Positions 8,933 through 17,263 of a stretch of DNA of 64,000 nt are shown piece after piece. The stretch is from a bacterium. GTDB taxonomy: Bacteria; Armatimonadota; Fimbriimonadia; Fimbriimonadales; Fimbriimonadaceae. Location: NCBI GenBank assembly GCA_013823945.1, contig PNMZ01000001.1, positions 558,001 through 622,000 of the forward strand. Reading direction: 5' to 3'. The notes under the pieces are model-generated. The model was not told where the DNA came from. It ran no database searches and saw nothing but the letters and a program-made list of their open reading frames with translations. Numbering within the stretch: the stretch's first letter is position 1; every line of letters begins with the position of its first letter. Made by a program: the position numbers and the translations under genes.

Positions 8933-9549
8933 CAAAACAACCAATCCAAAATCGTCGTGAGAATGCCCTTGCGCTGCCGTTCGCTAATCTGACCTTTCCC
9001 TTCCATCTTGATCTCCGCCTCGGCAATCTTTGAACTCTCAATCGTGTTGTCCGGCATAATGTCCCGCTGCCGAATCGCACCGCTCAACACAAAAGTCTGG
9101 GTGTCTTTGTTGGTCACGAGAGTCCGCCTCCCTTCAATAATCAGCGTCCCATTCGGCAGAACTTCCTTCACCACCGCACTCATCTTTGCCGTCATCCGCG
9201 AATTTTGGTTGGTTGATCCATTCCCACTCGTCGTGCTCGACGAGCTATTGCTGAGTGGCCCCAAAAGCTGGGTTAAGAACCCCGTCAAGATATTCGGCTC
9301 CACCGACGTACTGTCTGCTTTCGCGGTTGTCGTATTCGCCGACAAACTGCTCACCGCCTGCTCATCGATGACAATCATCAAAATGTCTCCCTTGGCCCGA
9401 GCAACATCATCAATATAAGGATTCTTATTCGATCCTTCATAAATCGAACCAGCATTCTCCTTCCCGTTTCCACTTTTGCTCTGATCAGTTTCTGCCCCAA
9501 AGGACCAACTCATCAGCGCGAGCGCAATCACTAAACTCCAATTTCTCAT
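8932..9549 (-). CDS. flgH: Flagellar L-ring protein, lacking a lipobox cysteine
   Basis: Forms the outer-membrane L-ring. The 205-residue length and motifs are standard: AKGDILMIVIDEQAVSSLSANTT (about 53-75), a central domain with MTAKMSAVVKEVLPNGTLIIEGRR, and GAIRQRDIMPDNTIESSKIAEAEIK near the C-terminus. The N-terminus is a signal peptide (SLVIALALMSWSFGA), but there is no cysteine at its end and none in the mature part, whereas most FlgH proteins are lipoproteins acylated on the first mature Cys. Start overlaps the flgA stop by four bases. Confidence 0.95.
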   Translation of the reverse strand: MRNWSLVIALALMSWSFGAETDQSKSGNGKENAGSIYEGSNKNPYIDDVARAKGDILMIVIDEQAVSSLSANTTTAKADSTSVEPNILTGFLTQLLGPLSNSSSSTTSGNGSTNQNSRMTAKMSAVVKEVLPNGTLIIEGRRTLVTNKDTQTFVLSGAIRQRDIMPDNTIESSKIAEAEIKMEGKGQISERQRKGILTTILDWLF

Positions 9550-10784
9550 AGTCGAACCTCAATCTTTCCCTGCTTATTTAGCGTTCCCACAACTTGCTTC
9601 CCCGTCGAGATTTGAACCGTCACCTCTCCCTTAACCCGATCCACTTTCTTGACTTGCCCAGTTGTGTCAATCACGACCGCCCCACTCAAAAACGACACTG
9701 AAACCGTATCTCCGACTGATAAGCTGAGAGGCACAACACTGTTTGTAAATGTGAGATTCCGAGAGTTGATTCGCTTACCATCCACGAATGCCGCGACCGT
9801 CACCATCAAAGTCGAACCCGACTTCGCAACTCGCTCCGCAACAAGCTGTACTTCCCCAACGGGAACATCCAAGTCCGGTACCGGTTTCGTCGACTCAGGT
9901 TCAAATCCTGGGTATTGCGTGGCAATCTCTCGGACTGCCGCATCAACAAACATCTGCTGAGTGATTGACTGCCCAACCCGCTTGATCGTAAGTCGTACTG
10001 GCCCGACGACTCGAACCGTAGCCGGAGCAAATCCCGCTGACTTCAACCGTCCCAAAATCCAAGTCCGATCAATCTGCCTTGGAACTCCAAATACCGGAGA
10101 GTTCCCGAGATCAACCGCCGCCAAGCGCGCCTTCAATTCTGGCGCACAGAAGATATCAGCAACGTCTCCCAGGGTCATGAAATTGCCACTCACCTCAGAT
10201 TCATCTGGGAAAGCAATCTCAATCCCTCCCGTTGCAATCCATTCAGAATCTCCAACGTGATCCGTCTTCTGGCTCCGCTGAATCGCCACCACGGATTCTT
10301 CTTTACTCTTCACCGGAACTTCAACTTCTGTCTCGTAGACTTTTATAAAACTCCGCTCTGGCTCTAGGGACGATGCCACCGAACCTGTCCAAGGTCGAAT
10401 CACTCCCGCAAGCCCTTCGCCCGGCTCTTTCAGTTCTGCATCGCCATAAATTTTTAGATAACGACCGCTTTCAACTGGTCGAACATCGTCAGGAAACAGT
10501 GCCAAAACCAGACGACCCGCTTCAATCACCTCGTTTGAATAGCCGAGCAGAACTCGACCCCGCAGATCCACTTCGATTGACTTGGGCTCGCTCTCCGACT
10601 TAATCTTTGGCCAAACCGGATCACCGTCCTGGCTCACGATCAAGCCGTTGCGCCATTCGAGAGATACATGCTTGGCATAGACGACCGAGCCATCTTTGGC
10701 AAAACGAAAATAGCCTTCGCCGTCGACCTGGATTGCCGATGGAGTAGCCAGTCCAATCAAGAGAGTGCAGAGCAATGAAATCAT
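9546..10784 (-). CDS. flgA: FlgA P-ring chaperone with N-terminal FlgG-like domain
   Basis: FlgA is a periplasmic chaperone for P-ring assembly. This 412-residue protein is nearly twice the usual size. The C-terminal half (about 185-412) contains the SAF and adjoining FlgA domains: MTLGDVADIF, then VPVGEVQLVAERVAKSG, and the terminal block GDTVSVSFLSGAVVIDTTG. Residues 18-118 do not belong to FlgA. They read IQVDGEGYFRF, NGLIVSQDGDPVWP, IEVDLRGRVLLGY and IEAGRLVLALFPD, which line up with the INGGGFFQI, NGLIVTSDGYQLIP, LTISPEGFVSAI and ELGQIQLATFTN elements of the neighbouring FlgG. A signal peptide precedes it, as expected for periplasmic FlgA. It lies six bases after flgG. Confidence 0.88.
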   Translation of the reverse strand: MISLLCTLLIGLATPSAIQVDGEGYFRFAKDGSVVYAKHVSLEWRNGLIVSQDGDPVWPKIKSESEPKSIEVDLRGRVLLGYSNEVIEAGRLVLALFPDDVRPVESGRYLKIYGDAELKEPGEGLAGVIRPWTGSVASSLEPERSFIKVYETEVEVPVKSKEESVVAIQRSQKTDHVGDSEWIATGGIEIAFPDESEVSGNFMTLGDVADIFCAPELKARLAAVDLGNSPVFGVPRQIDRTWILGRLKSAGFAPATVRVVGPVRLTIKRVGQSITQQMFVDAAVREIATQYPGFEPESTKPVPDLDVPVGEVQLVAERVAKSGSTLMVTVAAFVDGKRINSRNLTFTNSVVPLSLSVGDTVSVSFLSGAVVIDTTGQVKKVDRVKGEVTVQISTGKQVVGTLNKQGKIEVRL

Positions 10785-10790
10785 CAGGAA

Positions 10791-11579
10791 TTACCTCTTC
10801 AAGTTGTTCAAAATCGACAGCATGTCGTCCGATGTCTGGATCGCCTTAGAGTTGATTTCATAGGCTCGCTGAGCTGTAATCATCTTCACCATCTCCTCGA
10901 CAATCTGCACGTTCGAACCTTCCAAGAAGTTCTGCTGCAAAGTTCCGGTACCTTCTTGACCCGGAGTGACAATCTGCGGCTCACCACTTGCTCCTCCCGC
11001 CAAGTACAGGTTTTGACCCGCCCTAGTCAATCCAGCAGCGTTCGTAAACGTCGCAAGCTGTATCTGTCCCAATTCCGTTGGATCGTTGTTCCCTGGCAAA
11101 ATCGCGCTGACAAATCCCTCAGGTGATATCGTCAAAGCCCGTGCCCCCGGTGGAACCGTCATGTTGGGAATCAGCTGATATCCATCGCTAGTTACAATCA
11201 AACCATTGGCATCTGTCTTGAAGCTCCCGTCTCGGGTGTACGCCGTCTCTCCACCGGGCATTTGAATCTGGAAGAAACCACCTCCATTTATCGCAACATC
11301 AGTCACCCCACCAGTGGCCAAAAGTGAACCCATGACGAAGTTCGTAGCCGAAGCCGAGAAGCGAGACCCCAAACCAATCTGGGAGGACTGGGGTAACCGA
11401 GTATCACCACCCGTCGCTGCCCCTGATGCCCGCATGTTTTGGTACATCAAGTCTTGGAACTCGGCCCGCTGGCTCTTAAAAGCCGTCGTGTTCACGTTTG
11501 CCAAGTTGTTGGCAATGACGTCCAAGTTCATTTGTTGCGATACCATTCCGGTACCTGCTGTATTAAGTGCTCTCATCAT
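10791..11579 (-). CDS. flgG: Flagellar distal rod protein
   Basis: A 262-residue distal rod subunit. The N-terminal rod motif QQMNLDVIANNLANVNTTAFKSQ (about 15-37) and the LYQNMRASGA-type loop are clear, as is the D1 core AINGGGFFQIQMPGGETAYTRDG. The C-terminal helix NVQIVEEMVKMITAQRAYEINSKAI is diagnostic of FlgG. AGGA lies about 15 bases before the ATG. The 122-base gap from flgF contains an inverted repeat but no obvious promoter. It is followed at once by the fused FlgA. Confidence 0.97.
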   Translation of the reverse strand: MMRALNTAGTGMVSQQMNLDVIANNLANVNTTAFKSQRAEFQDLMYQNMRASGAATGGDTRLPQSSQIGLGSRFSASATNFVMGSLLATGGVTDVAINGGGFFQIQMPGGETAYTRDGSFKTDANGLIVTSDGYQLIPNMTVPPGARALTISPEGFVSAILPGNNDPTELGQIQLATFTNAAGLTRAGQNLYLAGGASGEPQIVTPGQEGTGTLQQNFLEGSNVQIVEEMVKMITAQRAYEINSKAIQTSDDMLSILNNLKR

Positions 11580-11672
11580 AAGGGCGGTGTGCTTTCCTGT
11601 CTGTTGTCAGTGGTTCACCGTCGCCTTCCATTGCCATGCCCAGCTCAGTTCATGAGCCAAACTCCACTTCAA

Positions 11673-11689
11673 CCCGACATCATGTCGGG
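11673..11689. repeat. Perfect hairpin between flgF and flgG
   Basis: CCCGACAT and ATGTCGGG flank a single base, in the 122-base flgF-flgG spacer. Transcribed from the minus strand it would form a compact hairpin without a following T-run, so it is more likely an mRNA processing or attenuation element than a terminator. Confidence 0.5.
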
Positions 11690-11701
11690 CTGTCCAGTGT
11701 T

Positions 11702-12433
11702 TTAGCGGCCTTGGAGGATTCCGATTAACCGTTCCGTCGATTCGTCTTGGCTTTGTGCCGATTTCTGAGCCATCTCAAACGCTCGGTTGAGCTTGATCAT
11801 CGAGATCATCTCTTGAACCGTGTTGACATTGCTCGTCTCAATAAATCCTTGTCGAATGCGTACTTGACTCGGGTCAAGCTCTGTCGCATCATTTGCCTCA
11901 AACATCCCATCTCCCACTTTCTTAAACTCCCCGGTGTAAATGCCAATCTGAGCAATGCGTCGCCCATCAACCGCGACCGTTCCATCCTGAGCAATGCTTA
12001 ACTCACCGGGAGGAACAATGATCGGCACGCCAGATCGATCCAAAACTACTCCCCCACCCGAATTCACCAGCTCCGAATTCGGACCAAGTGCCAAAACCCC
12101 TGTGCGACTAAAAAGCTCACCCCTCGGCGTAATCACTTTGAATGCCGCTTGGTCATTCTCAATCGCGAAATCAAACAAATTCCCCGTTGGGCTGAGCTGC
12201 CCCGCAGTCCAATCGGTATAAAATCCCGCTTCTGCTGGACCAGCACCAAGACCGCCCACTTTCTCGCTCGAATTTCCGGGCTGAGTCATCATCCGCTCCA
12301 TGCCCTCCTGAAAGATAAGAGAGTCGCGCTTGAATGCTGTCGTGGACGCGTTTGCCAAGTTATTGCTGATCGTGGACATCCACTTGTCGGCAATGACCAT
12401 TCCGGCAGCCGCTGAATAAAGACCTCTTTGCAT
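11702..12433 (-). CDS. flgF: Flagellar basal-body rod protein FlgF
   Basis: First gene of the flagellar operon, 243 residues, proximal rod component. The N-terminus reads MQRGLYSAAAGMVIADKWMSTISNNLANASTTAFKRD when taken in two parts, with the NNLAN rod motif, and the C-terminus carries SNVNTVQEMISMIKLNRAFEMAQK. It is related to FlgG but lacks the FlgG-specific ends and is the more divergent of the pair, consistent with FlgF. ATG 12433 lies about 18 bases from the predicted start of a sigma-54 transcript. Confidence 0.92.
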   Translation of the reverse strand: MQRGLYSAAAGMVIADKWMSTISNNLANASTTAFKRDSLIFQEGMERMMTQPGNSSEKVGGLGAGPAEAGFYTDWTAGQLSPTGNLFDFAIENDQAAFKVITPRGELFSRTGVLALGPNSELVNSGGGVVLDRSGVPIIVPPGELSIAQDGTVAVDGRRIAQIGIYTGEFKKVGDGMFEANDATELDPSQVRIRQGFIETSNVNTVQEMISMIKLNRAFEMAQKSAQSQDESTERLIGILQGR

Positions 12434-12460
12434 CCTGATATGGTCTTCGGTACATTTACC

Positions 12461-12476
12461 AGCAACCCAAGGGCCA
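12461..12476 (-). promoter_or_regulatory. Sigma-54 type promoter for the flagellar operon
   Basis: Read on the minus strand: TGGCCC, five bases, TTGCT. This differs at one position from the -24/-12 consensus TGGCAC-N5-TTGC(A/T), with correct spacing. The -12 GC is about 30 bases before the flgF ATG. Sigma-54 control of rod/hook operons is known in many bacteria. A bound enhancer activator would be required; none is in the window. Confidence 0.62.
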
Positions 12477-12502
12477 AAACCTCACAATAAACTTGAGGTT
12501 TT
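12476..12502 (-). terminator. Terminator after the 12523-12993 gene, before the flagellar operon
   Basis: Perfect 9-base arms AAAACCTCA and TGAGGTTTT with a 9-base loop. On the minus strand the second arm ends in TTTT, so the hairpin can end transcription of the upstream minus-strand gene just before the sigma-54 site of flgF, insulating the two units. Confidence 0.6.
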
Positions 12503-12522
12503 GACCCCCTCAGGTTCAAATT

Positions 12523-12993
12523 TTACGCCCGAGAATAAATGGCTTCAACCGCCCACTCTTTTTCCCCGCCCGGAGTGACATTCTCCATTCGCAACTTCAA
12601 TTGCTGACCCGCATCCAAAACCTCGATTGTCCAACCCCATTCCGGCTCACCTTCACCCACAAAATACTTGCCGAATCCCCCGACCGACTCTTCTTTCAAT
12701 TCCCCCTCAAACCGCATCACATCGTAGTTCATATGCCATGCATCAACCCACCCCAAAAAGCACTTCTTGCGCTTCTCGTCGCACACCACGGTCATGACGC
12801 CCTCTTGCTTCTTCCCTTCATATGTCCACCAATAGGTCACAGTTGCAAACGCGCCTGACTCATCCAAGTCAACATGTAGTTCACTCGGCCCTTTTTGAAC
12901 CCGTTTCGTTTCGTCTTCCAGCCAACTGAGGTGAAGCTTCGATTCTCCCGCCCAATGTCCAACCGCTCCCTTCAAAAACTTGTTCGTTGCCAT
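12523..12993 (-). CDS. DUF1579-like / lipocalin-like small cytoplasmic protein
   Basis: A 156-residue protein from ATG 12993 (MATNKFLKGAVGHW); a longer frame back to TTG 13020 adds an unconvincing leader. It shows the alternating beta-strand pattern of proteins annotated as DUF1579: an early GHWAGES motif, a KQEGVMTVV strand, the DAWHMNYDVMRFEG segment and a C-terminal EYAVEAIYSR-like strand. Function is not known in this family. It has no signal peptide. It is transcribed away from metK and has its own terminator before the flagellar operon. Confidence 0.6.
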   Translation of the reverse strand: MATNKFLKGAVGHWAGESKLHLSWLEDETKRVQKGPSELHVDLDESGAFATVTYWWTYEGKKQEGVMTVVCDEKRKKCFLGWVDAWHMNYDVMRFEGELKEESVGGFGKYFVGEGEPEWGWTIEVLDAGQQLKLRMENVTPGGEKEWAVEAIYSRA

Positions 12994-13088
12994 CACCCAC
13001 AGATACCGCATAATTGTCAAGAAACGCGACCAATTTTGGGGACCCCCACCACTTCACCCCCCCTTGGTATCCTCACTTCACCCCAAAA

Positions 13089-14222
13089 ATGGCATACCGT
13101 CACATCTACACGTCCGAAAGTGTCAGCGAAGGCCATCCCGATAAGCTCGCCGACCAAATTTCTGACACCATTCTCGACGCGGTTCTTGAACAAGATAGCA
13201 TGGCCCGAGTCGCTATCGAAACTCTGGTTGGACACGGATTTGCCGTCATAAGTGGAGAGCTTTCAACTCACAAAGCATATGTAGATGTTGCTCAACTTGT
13301 CCGCAAAACCATCAAAGATGTCGGCTACAACAACACCGCCGTGGGTATTGATGGCGGAGCATGCGGCGTTATGGTTGCCATCCACGAACAATCCCGCGAC
13401 ATTGCCCAAGGCGTTGACACCGGTGGTGCCGGTGACCAAGGAATGATGTTCGGCATGGCGTGCACCGAAACTCCAGAATTAATGCCCCTCCCAATTTCCC
13501 TTGCTCACGCCCTAACTCGTCAATCCGCTGAAGTACGCCGCGCCCACCCCAGCCTCGGCTTGAGACCCGATGCCAAAAGCCAAGTCTCCGTGGTGTACGA
13601 AGACAACAAGCCTCTGAAAATCGACACCGTCGTCCTCAGCCAGCAACACAGTCCAGAAATCGAGCACGAAATCAACGACATCGTCAAACGAGAAATCATC
13701 ACTCCCGTCCTTGACAAAATCACCCAGTACACGCCCGACGAAATCACCTATCACATCAACCCAACCGGAAGATTCGTTACTGGTGGTCCTGATGGTGACA
13801 CTGGCCTCACCGGGCGCAAGATCATTGTCGACACATACGGCGGAATGTGCCCCCATGGTGGCGGAGCTTTCTCGGGCAAAGACCCCACAAAGGTAGACCG
13901 ATCTGCCGCCTACATGGCCCGGCATATCGCCAAATGTGTCGTCGCCGCCGGGCTTGCTGATCGGGTGGTCATCGGCCTCGCTTACGCAATTGGCGTCGCT
14001 CAACCCGTCAGCATCAACATCGAGACATTCGGGACAGAAACAGAAGACCTTGAAATCATTGCCAAACGCATCCGAGACACCTTCGATATGTCCCCCCAAG
14101 GCATTATAAAGCACCTCGATCTCCGCCGACCGATCTACCTCCCAACCGCAAAAAATGGTCACTTCGGGAATCCCGAATTCGCTTGGGAATCAACTGCTCC
14201 GGCAGAAGCTCTGAAAAAATGA
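13089..14222 (+). CDS. metK: S-adenosylmethionine synthetase
   Basis: Makes S-adenosylmethionine from methionine and ATP. I start at ATG 13089 ([19 protein letters not shown]), which matches the conserved MetK N-terminus; an upstream in-frame ATG at 13014 would add 25 unrelated residues. The 377-residue length is normal. Conserved blocks are [12 protein letters not shown] (about 14-25), [15 protein letters not shown] with ACGV-type sequence, the [15 protein letters not shown] loop, the P-loop-like [14 protein letters not shown] and [19 protein letters not shown]. No SAM riboswitch is seen in the 95 bases before it. Confidence 0.98.
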   Translation: MAYRHIYTSESVSEGHPDKLADQISDTILDAVLEQDSMARVAIETLVGHGFAVISGELSTHKAYVDVAQLVRKTIKDVGYNNTAVGIDGGACGVMVAIHEQSRDIAQGVDTGGAGDQGMMFGMACTETPELMPLPISLAHALTRQSAEVRRAHPSLGLRPDAKSQVSVVYEDNKPLKIDTVVLSQQHSPEIEHEINDIVKREIITPVLDKITQYTPDEITYHINPTGRFVTGGPDGDTGLTGRKIIVDTYGGMCPHGGGAFSGKDPTKVDRSAAYMARHIAKCVVAAGLADRVVIGLAYAIGVAQPVSINIETFGTETEDLEIIAKRIRDTFDMSPQGIIKHLDLRRPIYLPTAKNGHFGNPEFAWESTAPAEALKK

Positions 14223-14236
14223 AGATTCTTGGAACT

Positions 14237-14266
14237 TTGACCAAAAAGACCGAGTTCAGATAAAAT
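14237..14266 (+). promoter_or_regulatory. Sigma-70 type promoter for the Cys-repeat gene
   Basis: TTGACC (14237-14242) and TAAAAT (14261-14266) are separated by 18 bases, the clearest housekeeping promoter in the window. A GAGG ribosome site follows at 14271-14274, five bases before the ATG at 14280. Unlike many genes here this one has a real leader. Confidence 0.75.
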
Positions 14267-14279
14267 AGTTGAGGCAATC

Positions 14280-14576
14280 ATGAAGAAATTCCTTGCACCC
14301 GCCATTGCTGCCGTCGCCCTCGTGGGCCTCGCAATCGCAGCTAGTTCGATGACCGCTCCCAGCGTCGCCGCTGATGCAACCACCCCGTCCGTGACAGCCA
14401 CGACAACGGCGTCAACAAAGAGTGACTGTGGTTCATGCCCCGACAAGAAGGCAATGGCCGTCGCAAAAGAAGATTGCGGTTCATGCCCCGAAGGCAAAGC
14501 CATGGCTGCTTCTGAAAAGGAAGATTGTGGCGGATGCCCGAGCAAGAAGGGCAACGACGCAGCTGTCGTCCTCTAA
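14280..14576 (+). CDS. Small exported protein with three CGxCP repeats
   Basis: A 98-residue protein I do not recognise. Residues 1-31 form a signal peptide (MKKFLAPAIAAVALVGLAIA core). A Thr/Ala/Ser-rich linker follows, then three near-identical units beginning DCGSCP, DCGSCP and DCGGCP, with cysteines at 50/53, 66/69 and 83/86 and Lys/Ala/Glu-rich spacers of about 10 residues. The CxxC pairs could bind metal or form disulfides or thioether links. Strong promoter, good ribosome site and own terminator suggest high expression as a single gene. It is not co-transcribed with metK's apparent function. Confidence 0.82.
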   Translation: MKKFLAPAIAAVALVGLAIAASSMTAPSVAADATTPSVTATTTASTKSDCGSCPDKKAMAVAKEDCGSCPEGKAMAASEKEDCGGCPSKKGNDAAVVL

Positions 14577-14599
14577 ACCAATTTAGACTCACTCAGAAG

Positions 14600-14632
14600 A
14601 AGAAGCCCCTTGCGTTCAGCAATGGGCTTCTT
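14600..14632 (+). terminator. Rho-independent terminator of the Cys-repeat gene
   Basis: Arms AAGAAGCCC (14600-14608) and GGGCTTCTT (14624-14632) pair perfectly around a 15-base loop, 24 bases after the stop codon, followed by TAATT. It could also serve the convergent TPR gene that ends at 14648. Confidence 0.75.
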
Positions 14633-14647
14633 TAATTGAAGATCGGC

Positions 14648-15073
14648 TCAATGAACCCGCAGGCTCGTCATCGAACCGGAGTTCTGCCCTAACCCCGCAA
14701 GCTCGCCATACCGAGCAACCGATGCTGGCTCTTCCGCTAGCCACAGCTCCACTGCATCAAGCGCGCATGAAACCTGCGCCCGAAAAGCAGAGTTTTTGCT
14801 CTGGGCAAACGCCATCCTTAAATCATCCGCCGACCGCCGAAGTTGTCCCATCGAAAGATAAGCCATACCGCGTGTGTAACGATAACCCGGCTCATGCGGA
14901 TTCAAACGCAAGAGGTGATTCGTTGTGTGAATCACTTCCTTATAGTGACCACCAAGCCATTGTGCTTTTGCAAGCATCTCCAAGGCACCCAAGTGGTCAG
15001 GATCGTCCCGGAGCATCTCGTTGCAGACCTCCAAGGTTCCTTCCCAATCAAAAGATTGAATCATTGCTGTCAT
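14648..15073 (-). CDS. Tetratricopeptide-repeat protein
   Basis: A 141-residue protein from ATG 15073; I choose this start because GAGAGG lies a few bases upstream, whereas the longer frame to 15187 has no such site and an unlikely leader. Two or three TPR-like helical pairs are visible: EGTLEVCNEMLRDDPDHLGALEMLAKAQ, YKEVIHTTNHLLRLNPHEPGYRYTRGMAY and a following LRRSADDLRMAFAQ (each read in parts). TPRs mediate protein-protein contacts; partner unknown. No signal peptide or membrane segment. It lies between the Cys-repeat gene (convergent) and the membrane GAF protein (same strand). Confidence 0.75.
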   Translation of the reverse strand: MTAMIQSFDWEGTLEVCNEMLRDDPDHLGALEMLAKAQWLGGHYKEVIHTTNHLLRLNPHEPGYRYTRGMAYLSMGQLRRSADDLRMAFAQSKNSAFRAQVSCALDAVELWLAEEPASVARYGELAGLGQNSGSMTSLRVH

Positions 15074-15251
15074 AGACCTCTCTTGCCCAATCAGATCACG
15101 GGCGATAGTTCGTCCCGCACGTCCAGCCGGTAATTCACACGATGACCTCACCAAACACCCCCACACCGTGGGTGAACGGGAGACCATCGTTGATCTACTT
15201 TAACCCAACTTGCCCCCACTCTGGTGCTGGCAATCATGCCAAAGTTCAGTT

Positions 15252-17165
15252 TCAAGCCGCACTCTCCTGAGAAACCTGGGGTTTTTGCGGGGAGAACGGC
15301 GCGACTTTCGCCCTCACCATCAAACCCAATTTGTGCCGACCGTCCGGAGTCCGCAAATCCAAACCGTTCAAGGTCGCCGCCGTTTCATTTGCCCATTTCT
15401 GAGCCGCCTCATCAGTCTGCCCCGAAAGATACGCTACAAAATCACCCTCGTCACGACGGCACATCCCCCCTGCGCTCGGCAACTTACTTCGCAAACGATG
15501 CGTCAATTTCCGCATCGCTGAATCCACCGCCGGACGCCCAAACTCCTTCGCCACAACTTCCCGGCCTGGTAAATCAAAGTAAACAAAGTGTCCGGCCCCA
15601 CCTTTTCGAACCATTCCGAAAAACTCCGCTGGTGTCATCACCCCGAGCGGCTTTTCATTGGTCAAATCTTGGCGAATAATCGCCTGACTCAACTCTGCAA
15701 CCACGGCCCGTAAAGTCTCCAATCGCGCCCGGTCAACTCCCCCAACCCGATGAGTCGTCGCCGTGACAAATCCTAGTGCTTTATCTCCATCCAATATCGG
15801 CAAAAGAGCCAAACTCCCAACCCGATTCTTTAACGCCGCTGCGCGATCAATCCGGTCATCATCCAACGCATCAGGAATGATCACTTCTGGGTGCCCCGTC
15901 ATCGTCCACCCGCTCATTCCTGGTCCATAGGCGAACGACAAATGATCCATGATCCGGTGACTCGCCCCAACCGTTGTTACGACTTGAGCATCATCGCCAT
16001 CCACCATATAAGCCGCCAGGTGATCAAGCTGGATCACTTCGCCAATCTCTCGAACAACCCGTGAAATCAGATTCTGCTGACTCTCCGCCCCGATCGTCAC
16101 CGAAGCAACCCCATAAAGCACCTCCGCCTCGCGAAGACGTCGAACCTCGTCGTCCTTCTTCACTGCCTGATGAACCAATCCTCCCATGTAATCCATCACT
16201 GGCTTAGTATTCAAAACCGCTTCGTTCACCGCCAAACCCTGCATATCGAACAATGCCAAGCAACCCGTCGGCTTTCCTTCATGCTTAATAACCAACGCGC
16301 GAGCTTTGACTGCTCGTTCCGGATCGCGAAGTTCCATAAGTTGCCGCTCTAACCGGTCAATGATTTGCGCCTCGCTCAAACCTTTTCCAATCATCAAAGC
16401 CGAGTCCCGAATCTTTTCCGGAACTTTCCCGCTCACTGCGCTCACAACAAACCGCCTATCGGGCCCGTCCAGAGTGTAAATCGCCACCCCTTCCAATGCC
16501 GAATCATCCTTAATCTTCCCTGCCATCGCAAGAATCGGTGACTCCTGCCCCCCGTTCGCCGCCGCCCAAAGCTTCATCCCCAGACGTTCTCGCTTTGTCG
16601 ACTGCTCAAGCTCAGCGATATGAAATTTCAAAGAGTTGTAACTCTCTTTCATTCGAATCGACTCCTCACTCTCAACCAATATCTCTTTAGAAACTTCAAT
16701 CTCTACTTCTCTTTCCTTTACAACCACTTTCGCCTGGTTCGTCAAAAGCCCAACGACCAAAATTCCAATCGTATGCAACATCACGGGCAGGGTAAATCCC
16801 GCACCACCAAAAAAATTTGAACACACCATCACCGTCGCCGCAACCAACGGAGCCATCGCTGCCGCATCCGACGAATACCGACCCGTTGCCCACATCATCG
16901 GGGCCAAAACCAAGAACCCGTACCGATCCAACTGACCCAGCGAACTCAATATTACTGCAATAAAAACTGCATCAAAAACCGCTACAAATCCTGCGATTCC
17001 CGAGTTGCGCCGTTTCAAACTGTCCAAAACATAAATCCCAAACGCCACCGAAGCATAGGTCACCCCGGCTTGCCAACCGAGATCCCCAGCTGGCATCTTC
17101 ATCGCCAGTCCCGTAACTGTGACCGTAGCCGCCAGCAAAAGCCGTACAACAAGCTCAACCATCAT
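15252..17165 (-). CDS. Membrane sensor with GAF domains and degenerate GGDEF-like end
   Basis: A 637-residue protein with about five or six N-terminal membrane segments (residues 3-155), a coiled-coil (about 157-205), then two GAF-like regions (about 210-345 and 350-505) and a C-terminal domain (about 520-620). The C-terminal domain resembles a diguanylate cyclase fold, but where active enzymes have GGDEF this protein has CRRDEGDF, so c-di-GMP synthesis is unlikely; it may be a binding or dimer domain. The two ATGs at 17165 and 17162 cannot be separated. It is divergent from the 5'-nucleotidase gene. A ligand-sensing role is inferred from domains only. Confidence 0.7.
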   Translation of the reverse strand: MMVELVVRLLLAATVTVTGLAMKMPAGDLGWQAGVTYASVAFGIYVLDSLKRRNSGIAGFVAVFDAVFIAVILSSLGQLDRYGFLVLAPMMWATGRYSSDAAAMAPLVAATVMVCSNFFGGAGFTLPVMLHTIGILVVGLLTNQAKVVVKEREVEIEVSKEILVESEESIRMKESYNSLKFHIAELEQSTKRERLGMKLWAAANGGQESPILAMAGKIKDDSALEGVAIYTLDGPDRRFVVSAVSGKVPEKIRDSALMIGKGLSEAQIIDRLERQLMELRDPERAVKARALVIKHEGKPTGCLALFDMQGLAVNEAVLNTKPVMDYMGGLVHQAVKKDDEVRRLREAEVLYGVASVTIGAESQQNLISRVVREIGEVIQLDHLAAYMVDGDDAQVVTTVGASHRIMDHLSFAYGPGMSGWTMTGHPEVIIPDALDDDRIDRAAALKNRVGSLALLPILDGDKALGFVTATTHRVGGVDRARLETLRAVVAELSQAIIRQDLTNEKPLGVMTPAEFFGMVRKGGAGHFVYFDLPGREVVAKEFGRPAVDSAMRKLTHRLRSKLPSAGGMCRRDEGDFVAYLSGQTDEAAQKWANETAATLNGLDLRTPDGRHKLGLMVRAKVAPFSPQKPQVSQESAA

Positions 17166-17263
17166 GATCTACTTCAACTTTTCGGGCTAAAAACCTGAAA
17201 CTAAAGGGCAAATCCTGCGAATTTCACCCGCCCATAAAATTACGCGGGTATACCAACTTCATC

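Noticed and set aside
13021-13088. SAM riboswitch before metK
   Set aside because: The gap is under 100 bases and does not show the conserved stems or K-turn; it is mainly pyrimidine tracts.
16999-17263. Sigma-28 promoter for motility-related genes
   Set aside because: Searched upstream of the sensor, chemoreceptor and cheW genes for TAAA-N15-CCGATAA; only partial matches with wrong spacing were seen.
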